Origin: Flavobacteriaceae bacterium
GTDB lineage: Bacteria; Bacteroidota; Bacteroidia; Flavobacteriales; Flavobacteriaceae
Reading direction: 5' to 3'
DNA length: 61,736 nucleotides
Assembly (NCBI GenBank): GCA_947464335.1
Contig: CANHWG010000008.1
Location: 1-61,736 of the forward strand
Both the position numbers and the translations under genes were made by a program. Under the pieces are notes generated by a model, which saw nothing but the letters and a program-made list of their open reading frames with translations, did no database searches and was not told the DNA's origin. Shown here piece after piece: positions 1 through 7,019 of this stretch. Numbering within the stretch: the stretch's first letter is position 1; every line of letters starts with the position of its first letter.

Positions 1-234
1 ACAATGGGTAAAGCAATGGCACAATTTAAAAATGCCACAAACGAAATAAAAAGCGAAATTCAAAAAAGTGCCGAATCAAATGGTTTAGATACTTCTATGA
101 AAGAACTTACTTCTTCCTTTACCGAAGAAGTGGAAAAAGTTAAATCGAATTTAGATACCAATATTTTACCCGAAGTGACCAAAGCTAAAGAAGATATTGA
201 GAATTTAACGGGGCCAATTAAAAGACAGCTCTGA
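1..234 (+). CDS. TatA/TatB-like twin-arginine translocase subunit, C-terminal part (5' truncated by window edge)
   Basis: The reading frame is open from base 1, so only the C-terminal 77 residues are present and the membrane helix lies outside the window. The remaining segment starts with GKAMAQFKNATNEIKSEI, the amphipathic-helix type that follows the single membrane span in TatA/TatB proteins. A charged, coiled-coil-like tail rich in Lys and Glu follows. TatA-family proteins form or gate the channel that exports folded proteins through the inner membrane. The stop overlaps the start of the PAP2 gene by one base (TGATG), so the two are translationally coupled. The assignment rests on the tail alone. 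A different short membrane-anchored coiled-coil protein is possible. Confidence 0.6.
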   Translation, partial: TMGKAMAQFKNATNEIKSEIQKSAESNGLDTSMKELTSSFTEEVEKVKSNLDTNILPEVTKAKEDIENLTGPIKRQL

Positions 235-902
235 TGTTGGAAAAAATCATTCACTTTGATAAAGAACTTCTCGTTTTTCTCAACGGATTAGGTTCTGAAC
301 GTTGGGATGGCATGTGGTTGATGATTACTAAGCAATTCTATTGGACACCTTTTTTTGTTTATGTTTTATTCTATTTACTTTTAAAGCATGTAGGATTTAA
401 AATACGTTATTGGAAATATTTATTATTTGTTATTTTTCTTCCTTTAGGGATTCTATATTCTATTCTATTTTATAAACCACAAATTGATAAAAACTTTATT
501 AAAAAAGTAAAACATCTTTTTGTTTTTATATTATTTATTGCAGTTTTAATCATTTTTACAGATCAAACAGCTAATTTATTCAAAACTACTTTTGAGCGAT
601 TAAGACCTTGTAATGATGAAGAAATAAAGAGTATCATCCGAATAGTGAAATCAAGTAATTCATTTAGTTTCTTTTCTGGTCATGCGTCTAATTCAATGGC
701 AACTATGATGTTTTTTTATTTGAACATTAGAAACAACTATAAACATAGCTATTTGTTGTTTTTATTTCCTTTAATCTTTGCTTACAGCAGAATTTATTTG
801 GGCTTGCATTTTCCTTTAGATATCCTAACAGGATATATTTTTGGGGCAACCTTTGGAATTATTTGTTTTCGTTTTTATAAAAAGTATGTTCTTAAAAACT
901 AA
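234..902 (+). CDS. PAP2-family membrane phosphatase
   Basis: This 222-residue membrane protein carries the three acid-phosphatase motifs of the PAP2 superfamily: K117 to R124-P125, S148-G149-H150, and S185-R186 through H192 to D196. The second-motif His and third-motif His are the expected catalytic pair. Several hydrophobic spans surround them. Such enzymes remove phosphate from lipid pyrophosphates, for instance undecaprenyl pyrophosphate, or from lipid A or phosphatidyl substrates; the sequence does not say which. It is somewhat longer than the compact PAP2 enzymes because of an extra hydrophobic stretch around residues 40-110. It is coupled to the upstream TatA-like gene, and its stop overlaps the convergent methyltransferase stop by four bases, leaving no room for a separate terminator. 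Confidence 0.85.
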   Translation: MLEKIIHFDKELLVFLNGLGSERWDGMWLMITKQFYWTPFFVYVLFYLLLKHVGFKIRYWKYLLFVIFLPLGILYSILFYKPQIDKNFIKKVKHLFVFILFIAVLIIFTDQTANLFKTTFERLRPCNDEEIKSIIRIVKSSNSFSFFSGHASNSMATMMFFYLNIRNNYKHSYLLFLFPLIFAYSRIYLGLHFPLDILTGYIFGATFGIICFRFYKKYVLKN

Positions 903-1540
903 AGCACTCTAGAAACTGTCAATCCATCTCGGATAGGTAATAAAACAGTTTCAATTCTAGTATCATTTTTCAGTAATTGATTGTATTCTATTAGAATTTG
1001 GGTGGTGATATCGCCCTGTTTTACTTCTTCCAAAACTTTACCACTCCATAATACATTATCCGATAGTATTATTCCGCCTTTGTTCATCATCGGAATAATC
1101 AGATGAAAATAATTAATATAATTTTCTTTATCGGCATCAATAAAAACCAAATCATATTTTTTATTTAAGGTCGGAATAATATCTAAACCATCTCCAAGAT
1201 GTTGTATAATTTGATGCTTCCATTCGGATTTGTCAAAATATTTTCGCTGAAAATCAACTAATTCCTCTTCGTTATCAATCGTATCAATAGTGCCGTTTTT
1301 GGCTAAACCTTCAGCAAGGCAAAGTGTAGCATATCCAGTATAAGTTCCTATTTCTAAAATGTTCGTAGGATGAATAATTTTAGATAGCATACTCAAAACC
1401 CGACCTTGAAAATGACCACTTAACATGCGAGGTTGCAGTATTTTTTGATGAGTTTCTTTATTTAATTGGGCCAATAAATCTGGTTCGTTTTCAGAATGAT
1501 TGGTTACATAAGTATCTAATTCGTCGGAAAGGAAATGCAT
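899..1540 (-). CDS. SAM-dependent O-methyltransferase (catechol O-methyltransferase-like, family 3)
   Basis: This 213-residue soluble protein has a Rossmann-type S-adenosylmethionine fold. The glycine-rich motif I is EIGTYTGYATLCLAEG at about residues 62-77, and a metal-binding DLVFIDADKENY follows at about 130-141. This arrangement is typical of cation-dependent O-methyltransferases related to caffeoyl-CoA and catechol methyltransferases. The bacterial substrate is not known from sequence. Family members are often promiscuous towards vicinal hydroxyls. The gene stands alone on the minus strand, convergent with the PAP2 gene and divergent from rlmN, with only 72 bases between the two starts. 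Family assignment is secure, substrate is not. Confidence 0.85.
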   Translation of the reverse strand: MHFLSDELDTYVTNHSENEPDLLAQLNKETHQKILQPRMLSGHFQGRVLSMLSKIIHPTNILEIGTYTGYATLCLAEGLAKNGTIDTIDNEEELVDFQRKYFDKSEWKHQIIQHLGDGLDIIPTLNKKYDLVFIDADKENYINYFHLIIPMMNKGGIILSDNVLWSGKVLEEVKQGDITTQILIEYNQLLKNDTRIETVLLPIRDGLTVSRVL

Positions 1541-1600
1541 AGGTAAAAATTTCAGACCTCAAAATTACAAATTCCAAAATTAGTTTCTCAACTTTATATT

Positions 1601-1608
1601 TACCTTTG
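1601..1608 (+). promoter_or_regulatory. Bacteroidota -7 element (TACCTTTG) for rlmN
   Basis: TACCTTTG fits the Bacteroidota -7 consensus TAnnTTTG and its last base is only five bases before the rlmN ATG. The predicted transcript start therefore falls at or next to the start codon, giving a leaderless or near-leaderless mRNA. No convincing -33 TTTG is visible at the usual spacing, so this is a motif-based inference. Confidence 0.45.
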
Positions 1609-1612
1609 CACC

Positions 1613-2653
1613 ATGGAAATCGAAAAAAAAGACATTCGAAGTTTAACTAAAGAGCAATTGCGTGATTTTTTTGTTGCCAATGGTGACAAAGCGTTTCGCG
1701 GCAATCAAGTCTATGAATGGCTTTGGAGTAAAGCTTCGCATAATTTTGAAGACATGACCAATGTTTCTAAAGAAACACGTTCTATGCTCGAAAATAATTT
1801 CGTCATCAACCATATCAAAGTCGATACGATGCAGCGTAGTGAAGACGGAACCGTAAAAAATGCGGTTCGTTTGCACGATGGTTTGATTGTTGAAAGTGTC
1901 TTGATTCCAACAGAAACTAGAACAACTGCTTGTGTTTCGAGTCAAGTAGGATGCAGTTTAGATTGTAATTTTTGTGCTACGGCGCGTTTAAAAAGAATGC
2001 GAAATTTGGAACCAGGTGAAATCTATGACCAAGTAGTTGCTATTGATAGAGAAAGCCGTTTGTATTTTAATAGACCACTTTCGAATATTGTTTTTATGGG
2101 TATGGGCGAACCCTTAATGAATTACAATAACGTGATGAAAGCCATCGATATGATTACTTCAGAAGAAGGTTTGGGAATGTCGCCAAAACGAATTACTGTT
2201 TCTACTTCGGGTGTTTCCAAGATGATCAAAAAGATGGCAGATGATGGCGTAAAATTTAAATTGGCGGTTTCGTTACACTCCGCAATTGAAGAAACCAGAA
2301 ACCACATTATGCCTTTTACCAAAAATTTTCAATTACCCGAATTGAAAGAAGCTTTACAGTATTGGTATCAAAAAACAAAAAGTAAAGTCACCTATGAATA
2401 TGTGGTTTGGAAAGGAATTAATGACGATAAAGCGTCTATTGATGCCTTAGTTAAATTCTGCAAATATGTTCCATGTAAAGTTAATTTGATAGAATATAAT
2501 CCGATAGATGATGGCGAATTCCAGCAAGCATCAGACGTTGCCATAGATAATTACATCAAAGCATTAGAAAAGAATGATATTGTTGCCAAAGTCCGAAGAA
2601 GTCGCGGAAAAGATATAGATGCCGCTTGTGGTCAGCTAGCCAATAAGTCATAA
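1613..2653 (+). CDS. rlmN: 23S rRNA/tRNA adenine-C2 methyltransferase RlmN
   Basis: RlmN is a radical-SAM enzyme that methylates C2 of A2503 in 23S rRNA and A37 in some tRNAs. The 346-residue protein has the 4Fe-4S cluster motif C114-x3-C118-x2-C121 and the family's two extra cysteines. C107 precedes the cluster. C339, in DIDAACGQLA near the C-terminus, is the counterpart of the E. coli methyl-carrying cysteine. The MGMGEPLMN motif contacts SAM. The very end matches the canonical family tail, so the gene is intact. It is monocistronic, with a promoter element abutting its start codon and a strong terminator just after its stop. RlmN rather than the resistance paralogue Cfr is supported by the intact RGxDIDAACGQLA ending and the housekeeping context. 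Confidence 0.97.
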   Translation: MEIEKKDIRSLTKEQLRDFFVANGDKAFRGNQVYEWLWSKASHNFEDMTNVSKETRSMLENNFVINHIKVDTMQRSEDGTVKNAVRLHDGLIVESVLIPTETRTTACVSSQVGCSLDCNFCATARLKRMRNLEPGEIYDQVVAIDRESRLYFNRPLSNIVFMGMGEPLMNYNNVMKAIDMITSEEGLGMSPKRITVSTSGVSKMIKKMADDGVKFKLAVSLHSAIEETRNHIMPFTKNFQLPELKEALQYWYQKTKSKVTYEYVVWKGINDDKASIDALVKFCKYVPCKVNLIEYNPIDDGEFQQASDVAIDNYIKALEKNDIVAKVRRSRGKDIDAACGQLANKS

Positions 2654-2656
2654 AAA

Positions 2657-2689
2657 AAAGTCCCGATTTCTAATTGAAGTCGGGACTTT
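2657..2689. terminator. Bidirectional terminator between rlmN and the convergent lipoprotein gene
   Basis: A perfect 10-bp stem (AAAGTCCCGA with its complement, 13-base loop) is flanked by an A-run on the left and a T-rich stretch on the right. It begins four bases after the rlmN stop, and the convergent gene ends at 2711, so it can stop transcription from both sides. Confidence 0.85.
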
Positions 2690-2710
2690 CTCCTTTTATA
2701 AATGACAATC

Positions 2711-3628
2711 TTAATTTCCGATAATAATAATAAAACTGTTTCCGTTCACCGTAAATGTAGCAATGTTGTCACAAATTCCATTACCATAATCAAGTGTAGA
2801 ACTATTATTATTTCTGACAATGGTTAAAACGCCAGAAACTAATAAAGGTTTGTTTTCGGCAATGCAACTCATTTTAATTTTCAATGGTGTTGTTATGGTA
2901 GTAGTATGGGTTGTTCCACTAGGAGTTGTGGTTACCCAACTACCAGTAACTTTATATACATTGTCAGATAAAATAGCATTTCCATATCCTTCTATTATTT
3001 CTCTAACTCGGGTTCCAACTCTAGTGTATACTTGACCATTAGGTAGTGTAGCAGTCATATCCAAAGTCATCGTTACTTGAGGGTGAAGAATAGGATTAGC
3101 AATGGTAGTAATCATAGTTCTAGTAAGGGTTCTATTGCCATTATATTCAATACCGTTGTGAAAGAAGTTGTCAAAAGAATAGGTTATGGTATGAGACGTA
3201 GCATCTGGTTGGAACACAAATGTGATGATGATAATACCACTAGCGACATATCCACTGTTTAAAGTGCAACCTGTTCCAAAATCAATAGTTTTGGTTACCG
3301 TTTGCCCAACTGTTGGCGCTGTTCCAAAAGCTGGAACTCTTGTGATAGTAGCGCAAGTTGAAAGTTCAGAAAAAGCTAGATCAGCAACTTTTCCAGAAAT
3401 AGCATTTGAATAGGTGCTCGCTTCTTGTTCTTCAACAAGTCCAGACACGTCATCATTCATCGCGTCAATTTTAGCACTCATTTTAGCATCTTCAGATGAA
3501 ATGGCATTGTCATCCTCTCCTTTATTACAACTAAGTAGTAGTAAAGAAAGTGCAAATCCTAGAATGATTTTTTTTGTTTTACTAATCAGCACAACTGCTT
3601 TTTGGTATTCCTGAATCGTTGTTTTCAT
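2711..3628 (-). CDS. Uncharacterised lipoprotein with beta-rich, Thr/Asn-rich body
   Basis: I do not recognise a characterised family. From the ATG at 3628 the protein has 305 residues. A longer frame with a GTG start at 3652 adds only MGNQKKII. The N-terminus has a hydrophobic segment ending in LALSLLLLSCNKG-type sequence with a clear lipobox cysteine (SLLLLSC), so it should be lipidated and placed in the inner or outer membrane facing the periplasm or surface. After an acidic, Ser/Ala-rich linker the body is dominated by alternating polar and hydrophobic residues with many Thr and Ile, as in beta-sandwich or beta-barrel surface proteins. It stands alone between rlmN and a polyprenyl synthase. 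No catalytic motif is visible. Confidence 0.7.
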   Translation of the reverse strand: MKTTIQEYQKAVVLISKTKKIILGFALSLLLLSCNKGEDDNAISSEDAKMSAKIDAMNDDVSGLVEEQEASTYSNAISGKVADLAFSELSTCATITRVPAFGTAPTVGQTVTKTIDFGTGCTLNSGYVASGIIIITFVFQPDATSHTITYSFDNFFHNGIEYNGNRTLTRTMITTIANPILHPQVTMTLDMTATLPNGQVYTRVGTRVREIIEGYGNAILSDNVYKVTGSWVTTTPSGTTHTTTITTPLKIKMSCIAENKPLLVSGVLTIVRNNNSSTLDYGNGICDNIATFTVNGNSFIIIIGN

Positions 3629-3720
3629 AATTATTTTTTTTTGGTTACCCACTTTTGAACACTTATTCTAAGAATGGTTTAATCAAATGTAATTATTTTT
3701 TTCAAACGATGGCTTTATTG

Positions 3721-3728
3721 TATCTTTG
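3721..3728 (+). promoter_or_regulatory. Bacteroidota -7 element (TATCTTTG) for the polyprenyl synthase gene
   Basis: TATCTTTG matches TAnnTTTG and ends seven bases before the ATG at 3735, again predicting an extremely short or absent 5' leader. A clear -33 element is not seen. Confidence 0.45.
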
Positions 3729-3734
3729 AAATCG

Positions 3735-4715
3735 ATGAATGTCACTTCGCAAATAAAGAAACCTATCCAAATAGAAATGGAACTTTTTGAAAAAAAGTTC
3801 TATGAATCGATGACTTCTAAGGTGGCGCTTCTTAACCGAATTACGTATTATATTGTCAATAGAAAAGGAAAACAAATGCGTCCAATGTTTGTTTTTCTCG
3901 TTGCCAAAATGCTTTCCGAAAAAAATGAAGTCAACGAACGAACCTATCGTGGCGCCAGCGTTATCGAATTGATTCATACGGCTACTTTGGTACATGATGA
4001 TGTGGTTGATGACAGTAACAGACGTCGTGGTTTTTTCTCTATTAATGCTTTATGGAAAAATAAAATTGCGGTGTTAGTAGGCGATTATTTATTATCAAAA
4101 GGATTGTTGCTTTCTATTGATTACGGCGATTTTGATTTACTCAGAATTATCTCTGTTGCCGTTCGTGAAATGAGTGAAGGCGAATTATTGCAAATAGAAA
4201 AAGCGCGCCGTTTAGATATTGTAGAAGACATATATTATGAAATCATCCGAAAAAAGACCGCTACATTAATTGCTTCTTGTTGTGCGCTAGGTGCTAAATC
4301 GGTTTCGGAAGATGAAGAGCTGGTTGAGAAGATGCGCCTATTTGGGGAACTTATTGGGATGGCATTTCAAATTAAGGATGATTTATTTGATTATACCGAT
4401 GATGCTATCGGTAAACCAACCGGAATTGACATCAAAGAGCAAAAAATGACCTTACCTTTAATTTATGCTTTGAATAATTGTTCGGATAAAGAAAAAAGTT
4501 GGTGTATCAACTCGATTAAGAATCACAACAAAGACAAAAAGCGCGTTAAAGAAGTCATCCAATTTGTAAAAGATAAAAATGGTTTGGCTTATGCCGAACA
4601 AAAAATGGCACAATTCCAGCAAGAAGCACTTCAAATCATAGAAAATTTCCCCCAATCTGACTATAGAGAATCACTTTCACTTATGGTGAATTACGTTATT
4701 GAAAGAAAAAAATAA
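3735..4715 (+). CDS. Polyprenyl diphosphate synthase (trans-isoprenyl, IspB/HepT-like)
   Basis: The 326-residue enzyme condenses isopentenyl diphosphate units onto an allylic primer to make a long-chain polyprenyl diphosphate, most likely the menaquinone side chain. It has the first aspartate-rich motif (D88-D89-V-V-D92, then RRRG) and the second (K214-D-D-L-F-D219), which bind the magnesium-diphosphate of the substrates. The early GKQMRP motif is also present. I chose the ATG at 3735 over an in-frame TTG three codons earlier because that TTG lies inside the promoter-like TATCTTTG. The chain length is not readable with confidence. It is a single gene with a hairpin terminator at 4818. Confidence 0.9.
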   Translation: MNVTSQIKKPIQIEMELFEKKFYESMTSKVALLNRITYYIVNRKGKQMRPMFVFLVAKMLSEKNEVNERTYRGASVIELIHTATLVHDDVVDDSNRRRGFFSINALWKNKIAVLVGDYLLSKGLLLSIDYGDFDLLRIISVAVREMSEGELLQIEKARRLDIVEDIYYEIIRKKTATLIASCCALGAKSVSEDEELVEKMRLFGELIGMAFQIKDDLFDYTDDAIGKPTGIDIKEQKMTLPLIYALNNCSDKEKSWCINSIKNHNKDKKRVKEVIQFVKDKNGLAYAEQKMAQFQQEALQIIENFPQSDYRESLSLMVNYVIERKK

Positions 4716-4817
4716 TTATTTTCTTTCGTAAAGTCTTGATTTTACCAAAGCCAAAACTAAAGAAATTAAAAAGCTATTTAAAAACCAAACAAAGTGTTCG
4801 TTTTAGTTTATACTTTG

Positions 4818-4847
4818 AAAAGATGTTTCATCAATGAGGCATCTTTT
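4818..4847 (+). terminator. Probable rho-independent terminator downstream of the polyprenyl synthase
   Basis: AAAAGATG pairs with CATCTTTT across a 14-base loop that can itself pair internally, and the 3' arm runs into a T-tract. It lies about 100 bases after the stop, within the otherwise non-coding interval before dnaG. Confidence 0.65.
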
Positions 4848-4911
4848 TTATTTTAAATTTTAAATTATAAGTTATGAATGTGTAAATTTACCCTCATTCA
4901 ATTTTTTTATA

Positions 4912-4935
4912 TTTCTAAAAATCTAAAAATCTAAT
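4912..4935 (+). repeat. 8-bp-period (ATCTAAAA)n run just before dnaG
   Basis: Three TCTAA units at 8-bp spacing lie immediately upstream of the TTG start of dnaG. The same motif with the same spacing recurs upstream of the tRNA-Arg gene at 59434-59475. A TATATTTC sequence just before it (about 4908-4915) resembles a -7 element, so the run may form the short untranslated leader of dnaG. Function unknown. Confidence 0.5.
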
Positions 4936-4936
4936 T

Positions 4937-6919
4937 TTGATTACCCGCGAAACCATAGATAAAGTTTTTGAAACCGCACGAGTGGAAGAAGTCATCGGTG
5001 ACTTTGTTCAGCTCAAACGCGCGGGTAGCAATTACAAAGGATTGAGTCCGTTTTCGGACGAACGATCTCCGTCGTTTATGGTATCGCCTGTAAAACAAAT
5101 TTGGAAAGATTTCAGCTCCGGAAAAGGCGGCAGTGTAGTAACTTTCTTGATGGAGCATGAGCATTTCACCTATCCGGAAGCAATCCGTTTTTTAGCTAAT
5201 AAATACAACATCGAAATTGAAGAAACCGAAGTTTCTCAAGAAGATAAAATCGAAGCCAACGAAAAAGAAAGTATGTATTTGGTGTCTGAATTTGCCAAAA
5301 GCTATTTTCAAGAAACACTTTTACATACAGAAGAAGGAAAAGCTATTGGTTTATCTTATTTTAAGGAAAGAGGATTCACTAATGAAACCATTGCCAAATT
5401 CGGTTTGGGCTATTCCCCTGAATCATGGGATGCTTTTACCAAAGAAGCATTGGCAAAAGGGTATCAATTAGAATTTCTTGAAAAAGTGGGCTTAACTATT
5501 ACCAGAGAAGACGGAAAACATTTTGATCGCTTTAAAGGAAGAGTCATGTTTCCGATTCAAAGTTTATCGGGGAGAAATTTAGGTTTTGGCGGAAGAATTT
5601 TGACTAATGATAAAAAAGCAGCTAAATATTTAAATTCACCCGAGAGCGAAATCTATCATAAAAGCAAAGTACTTTACGGAATTTTTCATGCCAAACAAGC
5701 CATTGCCAAACAGAATAATTGCTATTTAGTCGAAGGGTATACCGATGTGATTCAGTTGCATCAAGCAGGCGTGGAGAATGTGGTTGCTTCCTCAGGAACT
5801 GCTTTAACGCCTGATCAGATTCGTTTAATAAATAGATTAACCAAAAACATTACCGTTCTTTTTGATGGAGATGCTGCGGGTTTACGTGCTTCTGTTCGTG
5901 GTATCGATTTGATTCTAGAAGAAGGCATGAATGTAAAAGTGTGTACATTCCCCGATGGAGACGACCCCGATAGTTTTGCCAAAAAGAATTCGTATGAAGA
6001 TTTGGTTTCGTATTTAGAAAATAATGCCAAAGATTTTATCCAGTTCAAAGCTTCCTTATTGATGAATGAAGCGAATAATGACCCTATCAAGAAAGCCGAT
6101 TTAATTCGCGATATGGTAGTTAGTATTTCTAAAATTCCGGACCGAATAAAAAGAGAGATTTATATTCAGGAATGTTCCCGAATCATGGATATTTCAGAGC
6201 AAGTACTGTTGAATACCTTGGCGCAATTGGTTCAGAAAGACATTTCAGATGCCGGAAAGAAACTAAAGCAAGAGTATAAAGCGTTAGAAGTTGTTAAAAG
6301 TGAAGTAAATCTAGGGCAAGAAAAAATTAATATTATTTACGAATTAGAACGTAAGATTATTGAAATGCTATTGCTTTATGGTTCTCAAGAAGCTGATTTT
6401 GATGATTTTATTTTGAAAGCGAATGAAGATGGTGAAATGATTGAAGAGAAAGAATCTAGTACTCAAAAAGTTCATCGTCGAATATATTTAAGTTTACAAG
6501 AAGATGAAGTCGAATTGGCTAACCCATTGTTTAAGGAACTCTATAATGACTTAATATTATATTATAATCAGAATGAAGAATTTAATATTGAGCACTATTT
6601 AATGCAATTGTCTTCGGAACATTCAGCAATGGTTACCGATATTTTGATGCTTGAGGAAAAAGAATTGCTACATAATTGGGAAGCCAAAAATATTTATGTA
6701 AAAAGTAAAAATCAAAACGTAAGTCAATATGTTTCTGAAACGATAGTTTCATTGAGAGAATATCTAATCAATAAATTAATTATGGATTTGATGAATAGTT
6801 ATAGCGCAGATGAAGCCGAAAATGATTTAGATGAACTAAAAGCAACCATTAATGATTATAACAAGTTAAAAGTAAATCTGACTAATAAAATAGGTAGAAT
6901 ACGCTCGACTTATCTGTAA
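4937..6919 (+). CDS. dnaG: DNA primase DnaG with degenerate zinc-binding domain
   Basis: DnaG makes RNA primers at the replication fork. The 660-residue protein has the normal order: N-terminal zinc-domain region (1-95), catalytic core with TOPRIM (E266-G267, D310-G-D312, and DGDDPD at 340-345), and a C-terminal helicase-binding part. The zinc domain is odd. The usual CPFH becomes S37-P-F-S40, and the usual CFGC loop becomes KDFSSGKGG at 58-65, so all four zinc ligands are gone while the surrounding fold residues (PSFMVSP, FLM, YPEAIRFLA) are kept. The start is TTG. No other start fits, since the next Met is at residue 48, inside the domain. Monocistronic, with a terminator at 6971. Confidence 0.95.
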   Translation: MITRETIDKVFETARVEEVIGDFVQLKRAGSNYKGLSPFSDERSPSFMVSPVKQIWKDFSSGKGGSVVTFLMEHEHFTYPEAIRFLANKYNIEIEETEVSQEDKIEANEKESMYLVSEFAKSYFQETLLHTEEGKAIGLSYFKERGFTNETIAKFGLGYSPESWDAFTKEALAKGYQLEFLEKVGLTITREDGKHFDRFKGRVMFPIQSLSGRNLGFGGRILTNDKKAAKYLNSPESEIYHKSKVLYGIFHAKQAIAKQNNCYLVEGYTDVIQLHQAGVENVVASSGTALTPDQIRLINRLTKNITVLFDGDAAGLRASVRGIDLILEEGMNVKVCTFPDGDDPDSFAKKNSYEDLVSYLENNAKDFIQFKASLLMNEANNDPIKKADLIRDMVVSISKIPDRIKREIYIQECSRIMDISEQVLLNTLAQLVQKDISDAGKKLKQEYKALEVVKSEVNLGQEKINIIYELERKIIEMLLLYGSQEADFDDFILKANEDGEMIEEKESSTQKVHRRIYLSLQEDEVELANPLFKELYNDLILYYNQNEEFNIEHYLMQLSSEHSAMVTDILMLEEKELLHNWEAKNIYVKSKNQNVSQYVSETIVSLREYLINKLIMDLMNSYSADEAENDLDELKATINDYNKLKVNLTNKIGRIRSTYL

Positions 6920-6927
6920 AAAAAATA

Positions 6928-6960
6928 CACTACTGTCCTTCGTCGGAATGACAAAGATTC
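6928..6960. repeat. Possible interspersed intergenic repeat fragment
   Basis: The stretch containing CCTTCGTCGGAATGACAAAG sits between the dnaG stop and its terminator. It is richer in G and C than the flanks, and resembles a short GTCATTCCGACGAAGG-type sequence that I recall as scattered in related genomes. Only one copy is present here, so repetitiveness is not shown by this window. Confidence 0.3.
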
Positions 6961-6970
6961 TAAACAAAAC

Positions 6971-7001
6971 AAAAAACCCGAAGATTAACTTCGGGTTTTT
7001 T
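6971..7001. terminator. Bidirectional terminator between dnaG and the ppiD-like gene
   Basis: A 13-bp perfect stem (AAAAAACCCGAAG with its complement) and a five-base loop lie between two convergent genes. The A-run on one side and T-run on the other make it functional in both directions. Confidence 0.9.
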
Positions 7002-7019
7002 TATTCTTGTTAGATTCTA

